Assembly: GCF_900142135.1 (NCBI RefSeq)
Contig: NZ_FQZU01000035.1
Location: 1-64,000 of the forward strand
Reading direction: 5' to 3'
Length of the DNA: 64,000 nt
Origin: Desulfatibacillum alkenivorans DSM 16219
GTDB taxonomy: Bacteria; Desulfobacterota; Desulfobacteria; Desulfobacterales; Desulfatibacillaceae
Below the pieces are notes generated by a model that was not told the DNA's origin, did not search any database, and worked only from the letters and a program-made list of their open reading frames with translations. How positions within the stretch are numbered: position 1 is the stretch's first letter; every line of letters begins with the position of its first letter. Below, piece after piece: positions 35,847-45,126 of this stretch. Both the position numbers and the translations under genes were made by a program.

Positions 35847-36166
35847 TATTGCACCCTTTCATCGGGGTTCATGGCCTTGAAATAGGCTTCCCCTTTTTTG
35901 CATCCGGGATCGTCAATAGGGCAATGATTCTTGCACAAAGGGCAAGTCGCCGTGTTGATCGCCATGTCCGGCGGGTCCATAACCTCAGCCTGTCTGATGA
36001 AGTCCGCCGGGGCCATGGCGTCCATGCAGGATAGACCGCGGCAGCCCAAATCTCTTATAAGGCGGGGCCTTCCGCCATGCCGATTCGACCCGAATCCATG
36101 ATGGTGAATGTGCTTTCTGCGGCCTCTGCCTTCGCCGAAGCCATGTTCTCTTTTATGGTTAAACAT
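35846..36166 (-). CDS. small His/Arg-rich protein with a C-terminal cysteine motif, probably metal-binding
   Basis: A 106-residue protein. The first 40 residues are rich in His, Arg and Gly (HHHGFGSNRHGGRPR). Six cysteines follow: Cys42, Cys47, and a compact set at 75, 78, 82 and 89 in CPLCKNHCPIDDPGCKKG. This last set resembles small iron-sulfur or zinc motifs found beside MarR regulators in anaerobes. I infer a sensor or cofactor-binding partner of the MarR protein; no enzymatic role is visible. The ATG has GGAGAG upstream. It is the first gene of the two-gene operon. Confidence 0.65.
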   Translation of the reverse strand: MFNHKREHGFGEGRGRRKHIHHHGFGSNRHGGRPRLIRDLGCRGLSCMDAMAPADFIRQAEVMDPPDMAINTATCPLCKNHCPIDDPGCKKGEAYFKAMNPDERVQ

Positions 36167-36193
36167 TAAACATCTCTCCTTTCGTTGTCAGAG

Positions 36194-36215
36194 TTAATTA
36201 GGAAGGCGCCTTCCT
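36194..36215. promoter_or_regulatory. palindromic operator 1 of the marR operon
   Basis: The perfect palindrome GGAAGGCGCCTTCC (36201-36214) is preceded by TTAATTA. It is about 30 bp upstream of the first start codon, where bound protein would block transcription. The same core recurs at 36262-36271. Confidence 0.6.
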
Positions 36216-36258
36216 TTTTCTGAAAACAATATAGGCATCCATGGGGAGACGTCAAGAT

Positions 36259-36278
36259 AAAAAGGCGCCTTCCTAATT
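36259..36278. promoter_or_regulatory. palindromic operator 2 of the marR operon
   Basis: AAGGCGCCTTCCTAATTTTT repeats operator 1 in the opposite orientation, sharing GGCGCCTTCCTAATT. The two centres are 59 bp apart, consistent with a pair of MarR dimer sites. Confidence 0.55.
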
Positions 36279-36402
36279 TTTTATATTAATAACGGATTTT
36301 TGGTGCTTGAATAAGGATATTATTTTTAAAAATTCGGCAAGGTTGGAAAGAATTTGCTTTGATTTTTGGGTTTGAATATTGTCACAGATTTGTGCTGCCC
36401 TG

Positions 36403-36431
36403 GTATGCACTCCCACGCACAGCATGGGAGC
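36403..36431. repeat. short dispersed hairpin repeat, copy 1
   Basis: GTATGCACTCCCACGCACAG followed by CATGGGAGC; the arms TCCCACGC and GCATGGGA pair imperfectly. A second copy is at 38966-38995. Confidence 0.6.
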
Positions 36432-36496
36432 GCGCGTCAAATAACATTCTGAAATATTAAGAGTTATCGTTTAAAAGTTACTTATGGGCAGAAAAA

Positions 36497-36628
36497 GCCT
36501 TGCCTGGGCCACCCCAAACAAGAAATTAACCCGTCGCGTTTTTCTTGGGCCTGTTGAGTCCGTGCGCGAAGCGCAATTCAAAAGTTTTTGATCCAACTTT
36601 TTACAAAAAGTTGGCCGCCGGAGGCGCA
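36497..36628. repeat. right inverted-repeat element next to the marR operon
   Basis: This is an inverted copy of 34909-35055. It contains GCCTTGCCTGGGCCACCCC, CTGTTGAGTCCGTGCGCGAA, AAGTTTTTGATCCAACTTTT and GGCCGCCGGAGGC. The last 65 bases are copy 4 of the dispersed GCCGCCGGAGGC family. It lies 40 bp from the hisD stop. The gap 36279-36496 contains only this, the short repeat and AT-rich sequence. Confidence 0.75.
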
Positions 36629-36668
36629 GTTTTGCAGTTTTTCTTTTCGCTCTTTCGTTTTTTCGCCC

Positions 36669-37970
36669 CTATTTTTTCAGTCTCGCCTTGACGGATTCGG
36701 CGTGGGCGGTGAGGCCTTCCACCTCGGCCAGGCGGATGATGTCCTCGGCTTCCGCGTCGAAGGTCTCCTTGGAATAGTGCAGGAGGCTGATTTTCTTGAG
36801 GAAGTTATCCACATTTAAAGCAGAGGAGAAACGTCCCGTGCCTTGGGTGGGCAGCACGTGATTGGGCCCTGCCACGTAGTCTCCCACGGGTTCGGGAGTG
36901 TACTGTCCCAGGAACATGGCGCCTGCGTGCTTGATTTTCGGAAAGTATGCGAAAGGATCTTCCACCAGGAGTTCCAAATGCTCCGGGGCGATGGCGTTGG
37001 ACAGGTCCGCGGCGACGTCCAGGTCTTCCACCACAAAGGCCACGCAGTTTTTCTGCACCGATGCTTCCGCGATTTCCCGGCGGGAGAGCTTGGCCACCCG
37101 TTCGGCCAGGGCTTTTTTGGCGTTGAGGGCGATCTTCCTTTTTGTGGTCACCAGGATGGAGCTTGCCATGGGGTCGTGTTCGGCCTGTGAAAGAAGGTCG
37201 GCTGCTATGCAATCGGGGTCGGCGGTGTGGTCCGCAATGACCAGGACCTCGCTGGGGCCTGCGATCATGTCGATGCCCACGGTTCCAGCCACCAGGCTTT
37301 TGGCGATGGTCACGTAAATATTGCCGGGGCCTACAATGACGTCCACAGCCTTGATGGTTTCGGTTCCGAAAGCCATGGCTGCAACGGCCCAGGCGCTGCC
37401 GATTTTATAGATCTCGTCGATCCCCGTAAGACGGGCCGCGGCCAAAAGATAGGGATGCACGGTTCCGTCGGCCCTGGGAGGCGTAACCATGATTACCCGC
37501 TCCACGCCGGCGATCTTTGCGGGAACCCCGCCCATGATGACGGAGGAGACCAAAGGCGTGCTTCCGCCCTGCCCTCCCGGCACATAGACGCCCGCCGCGT
37601 CCACAGGCCGAATCATCTGGCCTAAAACCGTGCCCGGCCTGTCCGTGGTGATCCAGGACTTGGGAAGCTGCCTCCGATGAAAATCCGCCACATTGCGATG
37701 AGACCGTTCCATGGCTTTTTGAAACTCGGGGTCCACCTGAGCCAGGGCGTCCTGCATTTCCTGGTCGGTCACCCGCATGGATTCCACGGTCATGCCGCCG
37801 GCGTCAAAGCGGTTGGAGTAGTCCACCACCGCCTGGTCGCCGTTTTTCCGCACGTCTTCCAAAATTTTGGATACGGCTTTTACGTCCTTGACCCGGAACG
37901 AGACGCCCCGGTCCACCATGGACTTAAACCGTTTTTCCGCAGCCTGGGAAGGATACTGGTAGATTTTCAT
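36669..37970 (-). CDS. hisD: histidinol dehydrogenase
   Basis: A 433-residue zinc enzyme oxidising L-histidinol to L-histidine in two NAD-dependent steps. VYVPGGQGGSTPLVSSVIM, VGPGNIYVTIAKSLVAGTVG and IDMIAGPSEVLVIAD are the family signatures, QAEHDP carries the zinc-binding Gln/His, and VGDYVAGPNHVLPT the later metal and substrate residues. Length is normal. It lies 36 bp after xerD in the same direction. No other his genes are in the window. Confidence 0.96.
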   Translation of the reverse strand: MKIYQYPSQAAEKRFKSMVDRGVSFRVKDVKAVSKILEDVRKNGDQAVVDYSNRFDAGGMTVESMRVTDQEMQDALAQVDPEFQKAMERSHRNVADFHRRQLPKSWITTDRPGTVLGQMIRPVDAAGVYVPGGQGGSTPLVSSVIMGGVPAKIAGVERVIMVTPPRADGTVHPYLLAAARLTGIDEIYKIGSAWAVAAMAFGTETIKAVDVIVGPGNIYVTIAKSLVAGTVGIDMIAGPSEVLVIADHTADPDCIAADLLSQAEHDPMASSILVTTKRKIALNAKKALAERVAKLSRREIAEASVQKNCVAFVVEDLDVAADLSNAIAPEHLELLVEDPFAYFPKIKHAGAMFLGQYTPEPVGDYVAGPNHVLPTQGTGRFSSALNVDNFLKKISLLHYSKETFDAEAEDIIRLAEVEGLTAHAESVKARLKK

Positions 37971-38006
37971 ATTCGTCCTCGCAAATAAAATTTGACCCGG
38001 CGCTTA

Positions 38007-38903
38007 TCAATGCCGGGGATGATAGCGTTCGTGAATTTCAATCAATCGCTCTCTTGCCACGTGTGTGTATATCTGGGTGGTGGAAATGTCAACGTGCCCA
38101 AGCATTTCCTGGACCACCCGCAGGTCGGCGCCGCCTTCCAGCAAATGACTGGCGAAGGAATGCCGCAAGGTGTGCGGGGTGATATTCTTGGCGATTCCGG
38201 CCTTTAAGGCGTATTTTTTCAACAATTTCCAAAAGGCCTGACGGGTCATGGGGCGCCCTCCTCTGACCACGAACAAAAACTCGCCCGGCTTGCCTTTCAA
38301 CAGGATGGGCCGGTCGTTATCCATGTAGGTTTTTATCTTTTCCCTGGCCTGCCTGCCCATGGGGACGATGCGCTCCTTGGCCCCCTTTCCCATAACCCGG
38401 ACGAATCCCGCGTCCAGATGAATGTCCTGCACCTTTACATGGATCAACTCCGACACCCGCAGGCCCGAAGCGTAGGCAAGCTCCATCATGGCCCTGTCCC
38501 GCGCGCCCAGAATGTCCATCTCGTTGGGCGCCTCCAGCAATTGCTCGATCTCCTCCACGGAAATCACGTCCGGCAGATGCATGCCGGTTTTGGGCAGATC
38601 CACCAGCTTGGCGGGATTATGTTTGATGATCTTTTCCTGTTCCAAAAAGGAAAACAAGCCCCGGATAGCCACCAGATGCCGCGCCCTTGTACGAGCGCCC
38701 AGGCCCTGGGCGCGAAGTTCGATCAAATGCTGGAGAATGTCTGGAGTGTCCGCTTTGGTCAAATCGTCAATCTTTCTCTCCTGGAGAAAGTCGGTGAAAA
38801 CGCCCAGGTCCTTTCCGTAGGCCTCCAGGGTGTTTTGAGCCAGGCCTTTTTCCACCAATAGATAATTCATGTATTGGTCGACCAGGATGTGGGATGCGGA
38901 CAT
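38007..38903 (-). CDS. xerD: site-specific tyrosine recombinase XerD
   Basis: A 298-residue tyrosine recombinase for chromosome-dimer resolution at dif. The N-terminal SAM-like domain (VDQYMNYLLVEKGLAQNTLE) is followed by the catalytic domain: the first Arg in ASGLRVSEL, His244 and Arg247 (HTLRH), His270 (LGHVD) and the nucleophile Tyr279 (IYTHV). Length and order match XerD rather than a phage integrase, and no attachment site or phage gene is nearby. Upstream of hisD, probably co-transcribed. Confidence 0.9.
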   Translation of the reverse strand: MSASHILVDQYMNYLLVEKGLAQNTLEAYGKDLGVFTDFLQERKIDDLTKADTPDILQHLIELRAQGLGARTRARHLVAIRGLFSFLEQEKIIKHNPAKLVDLPKTGMHLPDVISVEEIEQLLEAPNEMDILGARDRAMMELAYASGLRVSELIHVKVQDIHLDAGFVRVMGKGAKERIVPMGRQAREKIKTYMDNDRPILLKGKPGEFLFVVRGGRPMTRQAFWKLLKKYALKAGIAKNITPHTLRHSFASHLLEGGADLRVVQEMLGHVDISTTQIYTHVARERLIEIHERYHPRH

Positions 38904-38965
38904 GGCGGCGCCTTTGCTGGGATATCTTCGGGCGGATGGACGAGGCCATCTATATTGCGGCGCCC

Positions 38966-38995
38966 GTATGCATTCCCACGCAAAGCATGGGAACG
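38966..38995. repeat. short dispersed hairpin repeat, copy 2
   Basis: GTATGCATTCCCACGCAAAG followed by CATGGGAACG, the same element as at 36403-36431. Confidence 0.6.
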
Positions 38996-39070
38996 AGAAA
39001 TTCGGATTGGGAGGATTGTATCTTAATCTTTAAAATGTGGCAATTACAGGTTGGATTATCTGGATGTTTT

Positions 39071-39117
39071 AAATGTAGCAGAGGGGCTGCCGGCACGGCA
39101 GCCCCTCTGCTACATTT
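39071..39117 (-). terminator. 22-bp perfect hairpin directly after the acyl-CoA dehydrogenase gene
   Basis: Arms 39071-39092 and 39096-39117 are exact complements (core GCAGAGGGGCTGCCG) around a 3-nt loop. The last base of the right arm is the last base of the TGA stop of the minus-strand gene at 39117. Only a weak T-tract follows on the minus strand, so it may stabilise the transcript 3' end as well as terminate. Confidence 0.7.
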
Positions 39118-40388
39118 CATTCCAAACCCGGGCCGAAAACCTTGATCATGTCGTCGTCGGTCAGGCAGCGTTCGGAATCGTCCGGCTGCATGGCGTCATC
39201 CTCCATCTTGCGGCGGTTGTAGTCGGGAGAAAGCACCTCATTGTAGTATTCGTGCTGAATCATGAGGTTCATAATTTCCGTGGTTCCGGTCCAGATCATA
39301 CCCAAGCGGGTGTCCCGGACCGCTCGTTCTATGGGGTAGACGTCCGTATAGCCGATTCCGCCCATGATTTGCATGGCGTCGTTGACCACGTCCCAGGCGG
39401 ACTCGGTGGCGAAGCGCTTGGCTTCGGAAACGATTCGGCGCATGTTGGGATAGTTCTCGTCCACGGCTTTGGCCGCCATGTATGTCAAGCCGCGTGCTGC
39501 GTCCAGCTTTGTAATGGACTCGGCCACCCGAAAGCTGATTCCCTGGTACTTGCGGATTTCCTTGCCGAAGGTGCGGCGTTTGTCCGAATACCGCACGGCC
39601 AAATCCAGGGCGCCCCAAACGCCCAGGCATCCGGCGGCGGAGGTGAGCCGTTCGGGGATCATCATTTGATGAAAACACAAGGCGCCGCCATGCAACTGGC
39701 CCACCAGGTTATCCTTGGGAACTTTCACGTCCCGAAAAACCAGCCTGCCCGTGCCGCCGCCACGGCATCCCATGAGGCCGAAGAGGTATTCGGTTTCCAC
39801 GCCCGGCCCTTTCTCCACGATAAACAGGCTCAGGCGGCTGTATTTGTGGGCCTCGGGATCGAAATTCGTCCTGGCGTAAACCAGAAAAAAGTCCGCGCCG
39901 TCCGCCCCCACCACAAAGCGCTTCATGCCGTTTAACAGGAAATAATCCCCCTTGTCGTCAGCGCGGGTCATGGCGCCGAAAAAATCCGATCCTCCACGAG
40001 GCTCCGTAAGGGCTTCGGCCGCCACCAAACTCCCCTCGATATAGGGCTTCAGAAATTTTTGCTTTTGCTCCTCCGTGCCGAACTTGTTCAAAGCCTCCCC
40101 CACAATGGACGGCATAACGAACGCGCAGCCCAAGGCCATGCCCAGGCAGCCGATTTCCTCGGTGGCCGCCACGTCCGCAACCCAGGACATGCCCCGCCCG
40201 CCGTATTTCTTGGGAAAACGAATGCCCCTGAGCCCTCTTTCAGCCAGCTTTTCCACAAACTCCCGGGGATAGACGATTTCGTCCTTATCCAGCCTTCTCA
40301 GGAAGTCGCCGGAGACCTCCTCGCGCACGAATTCCCTGGTTTCCTTTTTTAGTTCCTGTTCTTCGGGGGTGAGTAAGAAGTCATACAT
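39117..40388 (-). CDS. acyl-CoA dehydrogenase with the glutamate at the isovaleryl/long-chain position
   Basis: A 423-residue FAD enzyme that would oxidise acyl-CoA to 2-enoyl-CoA. The flavin-side segments AAEALTEPRGGSD and RFVVGADGADFFLVYA are present, and RRTFGKEIRKYQGI and QIMGGIGYTDVYP match the C-terminal domain. The usual catalytic motif IYEGT is IWTGT (Thr367), but MIPERLTSAAG provides Glu246 at the position used by isovaleryl- and long-chain-acyl-CoA dehydrogenases. So the catalytic base is probably Glu246. An upstream in-frame start at 40577 is rejected, because the ATG at 40386-40388 has AAGGAGG. A palindrome lies 24 bp upstream. Confidence 0.85.
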   Translation of the reverse strand: MYDFLLTPEEQELKKETREFVREEVSGDFLRRLDKDEIVYPREFVEKLAERGLRGIRFPKKYGGRGMSWVADVAATEEIGCLGMALGCAFVMPSIVGEALNKFGTEEQKQKFLKPYIEGSLVAAEALTEPRGGSDFFGAMTRADDKGDYFLLNGMKRFVVGADGADFFLVYARTNFDPEAHKYSRLSLFIVEKGPGVETEYLFGLMGCRGGGTGRLVFRDVKVPKDNLVGQLHGGALCFHQMMIPERLTSAAGCLGVWGALDLAVRYSDKRRTFGKEIRKYQGISFRVAESITKLDAARGLTYMAAKAVDENYPNMRRIVSEAKRFATESAWDVVNDAMQIMGGIGYTDVYPIERAVRDTRLGMIWTGTTEIMNLMIQHEYYNEVLSPDYNRRKMEDDAMQPDDSERCLTDDDMIKVFGPGLE

Positions 40389-40412
40389 AAGCGCCTCCTT
40401 CAGTATATTAAT

Positions 40413-40430
40413 CTTAAAGTTAACTTTAAG
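40413..40430. promoter_or_regulatory. 18-bp perfect palindrome, probable operator of the acyl-CoA dehydrogenase gene
   Basis: CTTAAAGTTAACTTTAAG lies 24 bp upstream of the start codon at 40388. A perfect 18-bp dyad here is typical for a TetR- or MarR-type fatty-acid regulator. The regulator is not identified. Confidence 0.55.
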
Positions 40431-41931
<1,501 letters not shown>

Positions 41932-41952
41932 TCTTTTCGAAAATAGTCCGTA

Positions 41953-41994
41953 AAAACAAAACGGGGAGGACGAATGTCCTCCCCGTTTTGTTTT
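41953..41994 (+). terminator. intrinsic terminator of mdh
   Basis: Perfect 18-bp arms (AAAACAAAACGGGGAGGA and complement) enclose a 6-nt loop, and the right arm itself ends in TTTTGTTTT. It lies 21 bp after the stop. Confidence 0.92.
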
Positions 41995-42145
41995 CGCTCC
42001 GTAGGTCTGTTTTCTTCTTTTTTGAGTTCGAGCGAGTGATTGTCTTCCAAGGCTAGTCCAAAAAGACGCAGGATCCCGGCTTGCGGACGATCCTGAAAAA
42101 CGGATAGCCCTTGCCGGGATGACGCTTTGTGCCGCAGCCTATGAT

Positions 42146-42245
42146 GGGTGGCCCAGGCAGAGCAGTATCCTGCCTGGGCGCGCCAGCGCAGCAGGAGCGG
42201 CCGGATTGTTGTTGGAAACCATGAAATTCCGGCGGACGAACGGCC
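42146..42245. repeat. degenerate copy of the CCCAGGCA/TGCCTGGG element
   Basis: GGGTGGCCCAGGCA, then TGCCTGGGCGCGCC, AGCGGCC and AAATTCCGGCGGACGA follow in the same order as at 35025-35120. A loose GTCGGGTC copy lies nearby at 42436-42443. The rest of the 41995-42454 gap contains no gene I can support. Confidence 0.55.
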
Positions 42246-42454
42246 CATCCAAAAACAAGCAAAATTACGAATTCAACCCACTCCATCCGCCCGCCGACCC
42301 TACCCAATCTCGAAAATCTTCACAGGCCGCGCCTTTTGGCCTTGGGGCCCCAGTGCCGCTGTGGAATAGCGGCTGGAGATGGGTTGCAATTTTAAAACAT
42401 CAATGAACAAATGACTCGAATGACGGCGCTTTGGTATAGTTTGTCGGGTCGACG

Positions 42455-43534
42455 TTATCCTTTTATCGAATCCACCAAAAGCTGAGGATTGGACCCGCCC
42501 AGGACCTGCAATACCTTCACGTCCCGCATGAGCTTTTCCAAGCCTTGTTCGTGCATGTATCCGTAACCGCCGTGAATTTGAATAGCGTCCACCACAATGT
42601 TGAACGCCGCATCCGTGCAAAAGGCTTTGACATGCGCGGCATGGACGCCGGATTTTTCGTCGAAATAGGCGTATAAAAAAGCTCTGGCCGCGTCCAGGTT
42701 CATGCGCATGGCGCCCAGCATGCGCCGGATTTCCTGGTGCTGGATGATGATCTTGCCGTATTGATACCGCTCCTTGGCATAGGCCAGGGCTTTCTCGAAC
42801 GCCGTACGGGCCGCGCCCAATGCGGCTGCCGCGATGAATGCATGCAGAAGATCCCGCGTCTGGCTTTTTATGGATTGAGATGTTTCGGAAATTTTGATCA
42901 CAGCGTCCGGCGGCAGTTTTACATCTTTAAAAACCAGGGAACGGAAGGGGTTGATTTTCAGGCCGGGAAGCTCCGAGTCCGGCCCTAAAGATACGCCCGG
43001 CGCATCCAGAGGGACGATTAGACAGAGGTTCTCCTGATTATTGGCTTTCGTAAAAACGCACATCCAGCCGGCGTAGGAGACGTTGGCGGTCAGGGAGGAT
43101 CGGCCGTTGATAACCCAATCGTTATTTTTCATGGTCAGGGTTAATGCATGTTCACCGTCCAAGACTACCCCTGCTATGCCCCCGCCCTGTCCGTTGGTCA
43201 CCCCCCTCCATAACTCGCTCTGCCGCCCTTCTTCCGCAAATTGCACGGGAAATAATCCTGCAAAATGATGGACAAACACGGAGGCCGCCCCAGGGCATTG
43301 TCGGGCCAGGGCTTCCACGGCCATGGCCTGGCATAAAGGGCCGTATCCCACGCCCTGAAACCTTTCGGGGACGGGGATGAAAGGCAGGTCCAAGGATCGG
43401 CTTTTTTCCCAGAACGCCAATAAATGCTTTGGATCGGGATTGAGATCCCATTCCAGAGCGGGTTCGCGCAACTCCCGTACGGCGAATTTTTCTATCTCTT
43501 TAACAACCTGTAAATATTCCTTGGGAAAATCCAT
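42455..43534 (-). CDS. acyl-CoA dehydrogenase-like subunit lacking a catalytic glutamate
   Basis: A 359-residue protein with the acyl-CoA dehydrogenase fold. Flavin- and dimer-side segments are present (NNDWVINGRSSLTANVS, RYQYGKIIIQHQEIRRMLG, QIHGGYGYMHEQ). The IYEGT motif that bears the catalytic Glu is replaced by VLGGS (Gly346), and the alternative isovaleryl-type position (about residue 230, LLHAFIAAAALG) also has no Glu. It follows the gene at 43550-45007 by 15 bp and is short. I infer a non-catalytic partner of that enzyme, as in the alpha2-beta2 steroid acyl-CoA dehydrogenases of actinobacteria. AGGAG precedes the ATG. Confidence 0.8.
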   Translation of the reverse strand: MDFPKEYLQVVKEIEKFAVRELREPALEWDLNPDPKHLLAFWEKSRSLDLPFIPVPERFQGVGYGPLCQAMAVEALARQCPGAASVFVHHFAGLFPVQFAEEGRQSELWRGVTNGQGGGIAGVVLDGEHALTLTMKNNDWVINGRSSLTANVSYAGWMCVFTKANNQENLCLIVPLDAPGVSLGPDSELPGLKINPFRSLVFKDVKLPPDAVIKISETSQSIKSQTRDLLHAFIAAAALGAARTAFEKALAYAKERYQYGKIIIQHQEIRRMLGAMRMNLDAARAFLYAYFDEKSGVHAAHVKAFCTDAAFNIVVDAIQIHGGYGYMHEQGLEKLMRDVKVLQVLGGSNPQLLVDSIKG

Positions 43535-43549
43535 TCCACATCTCCTAAT

Positions 43550-45007
43550 TCAGAAAACCCGCTGCAGCAGCACGCCGATTTCCTCATGAAACAAATCAAG
43601 CAGATTGGCCTGGTTGGAGCCTTCGTAAATCTGGGTGACTTTGGCGTCCCGAAAGCATTTTTCCATGCCGAATTCCCGGGACATGCCCTCCAGGCCCACA
43701 ATGTCCAGAACCCGGGAGCTTGTCTTCATGGCGAGATCGGTTCCGGCAACCTTGAGGGCTGATCCGTGCTTGACGAATTCGTCCAGGACTTTGCCGGTGA
43801 CGATTTTTTTCTTGAAGATGGACCCGGCCTCCGAAGCCGGAGTGTTTTTGGCCAGGGCCAGCAGGGAATCGGACAGCAGAAGCCTGTCCGGCAGGCGAGC
43901 CGCCCCTTTGACGGCCAGGGAGTCGAACAGCTTCCATACGTGGAAGGCGTCCAGGGCCATGGCGAAGTTGTAGGCTGCAGCCCGCACCATGTGCAGATCC
44001 TTAATCATGTCCGCCAGGGCGAACCGCGCCCAATCCTGGTCGATCAGGCGGCCTTGAGGCGTCTGCTTGGTTGCGGCGTAGCGGATGCACCGCTCCAGGG
44101 CGCCGCGGGCTATGCCCATACCGCACAAGCCCACAAAGCCTCTGGTTATGGATAATATCTCCCGGGTGTGGTCAAAACCTTTGCCTGGCCGGGCCCAGAC
44201 GTCGGCGTCGGGAACGAAAACCCGGTCGAAAAAAAGCTCGGCGGTCTGGCTGGCTTTTTGGCCGCATTTCCGTTCCACCCGGCCTACGGAAAAGCCGGGC
44301 GCGTCCGTAGGTACGTGAAAGGTCGCCATGGATTCCAGGGGATGTTCCGGATCCGCGGGCATGTTTATAATGACGTAATGGGCCAGGCTGCCGTTGGTGA
44401 TGAAGCATTTTACGCCGCTCAGGCTGTATCCGCCCCGAACCTTTTGGGCGTGACATGAGGGGCGCATGGCCTCCATGGCCCTGGCGTCTTCCATGTCCGT
44501 ACCGGCGCCCGGTTCGGTAATGGCCCAGGAGTAAAACAAGGGAGCGCCTTGCCGCTGGGCTTGGAGCATTTTTTTGATCATGGAAAGTACAATGCCGGTT
44601 TTGCACTCCACCATGGCGCCCAACACCCCGAAAGTATTGAACAGGATATTGGCTGTGCTGCCCATGCAGGCGCTGGAGAACTCTTCCACGGCGGCTGCAT
44701 TGGCAAGGGCGCTCCATCCCAGGCCGCCCATTTTTTCCGGCAGGCAGGCTATGGTGAATTTTTGCCGATTGGCTGCATGCCATAAATCCCAGTCAAAATA
44801 GGCGGGATCCTGGCTGCATTTCTTGTCAGTTTCCAAAGAACGGGGTAAAATATGATTTACAGCGAATTTTCGGGCGGCCGCTTGGGCATTTTCCGCGCGG
44901 GCGATGTATGCGGGATGCTTTTCACGCAGCTTGCCCAGGCCCGGAAGATTGACCATCAGGTCAATATCCGGTGAAAACAAACCGTAGGGAGGGGGCGAAA
45001 AATCCAT
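43550..45007 (-). CDS. acyl-CoA dehydrogenase, catalytic subunit of a gene pair
   Basis: A 485-residue flavoprotein. AITEPGAGTDMEDARAM and VKCFITNGSLAHYVIINMPA form the FAD and substrate region, and the catalytic motif IYEGSNQAN gives Glu462. It is longer than typical 380-residue enzymes, mostly in the N-terminal part before residue 120 and in the C-terminal loop. GGAGGAATT precedes the ATG at 45005-45007. It is the first gene of a two-gene operon; the second encodes a homologue without the catalytic Glu. Substrate is unknown. The pair likely forms a hetero-oligomer feeding electrons to electron-transfer flavoprotein. Confidence 0.85.
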   Translation of the reverse strand: MDFSPPPYGLFSPDIDLMVNLPGLGKLREKHPAYIARAENAQAAARKFAVNHILPRSLETDKKCSQDPAYFDWDLWHAANRQKFTIACLPEKMGGLGWSALANAAAVEEFSSACMGSTANILFNTFGVLGAMVECKTGIVLSMIKKMLQAQRQGAPLFYSWAITEPGAGTDMEDARAMEAMRPSCHAQKVRGGYSLSGVKCFITNGSLAHYVIINMPADPEHPLESMATFHVPTDAPGFSVGRVERKCGQKASQTAELFFDRVFVPDADVWARPGKGFDHTREILSITRGFVGLCGMGIARGALERCIRYAATKQTPQGRLIDQDWARFALADMIKDLHMVRAAAYNFAMALDAFHVWKLFDSLAVKGAARLPDRLLLSDSLLALAKNTPASEAGSIFKKKIVTGKVLDEFVKHGSALKVAGTDLAMKTSSRVLDIVGLEGMSREFGMEKCFRDAKVTQIYEGSNQANLLDLFHEEIGVLLQRVF

Positions 45008-45126
45008 AATTCCTCCGTATAATATGAGGGAAAACTTAAGGCTTTGAAGTTTTACTCGGATGATATATAGCCCTATTATATAAGATCAGTCAACAGCTAT
45101 ACCCTAAAATAACAGGAGGCGAAGCC

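Noticed and set aside
38007-38903. Phage or genomic-island integrase
   Set aside because: Length, residue pattern and the hisD neighbour fit housekeeping XerD; there is no tRNA, attachment repeat or phage gene nearby.
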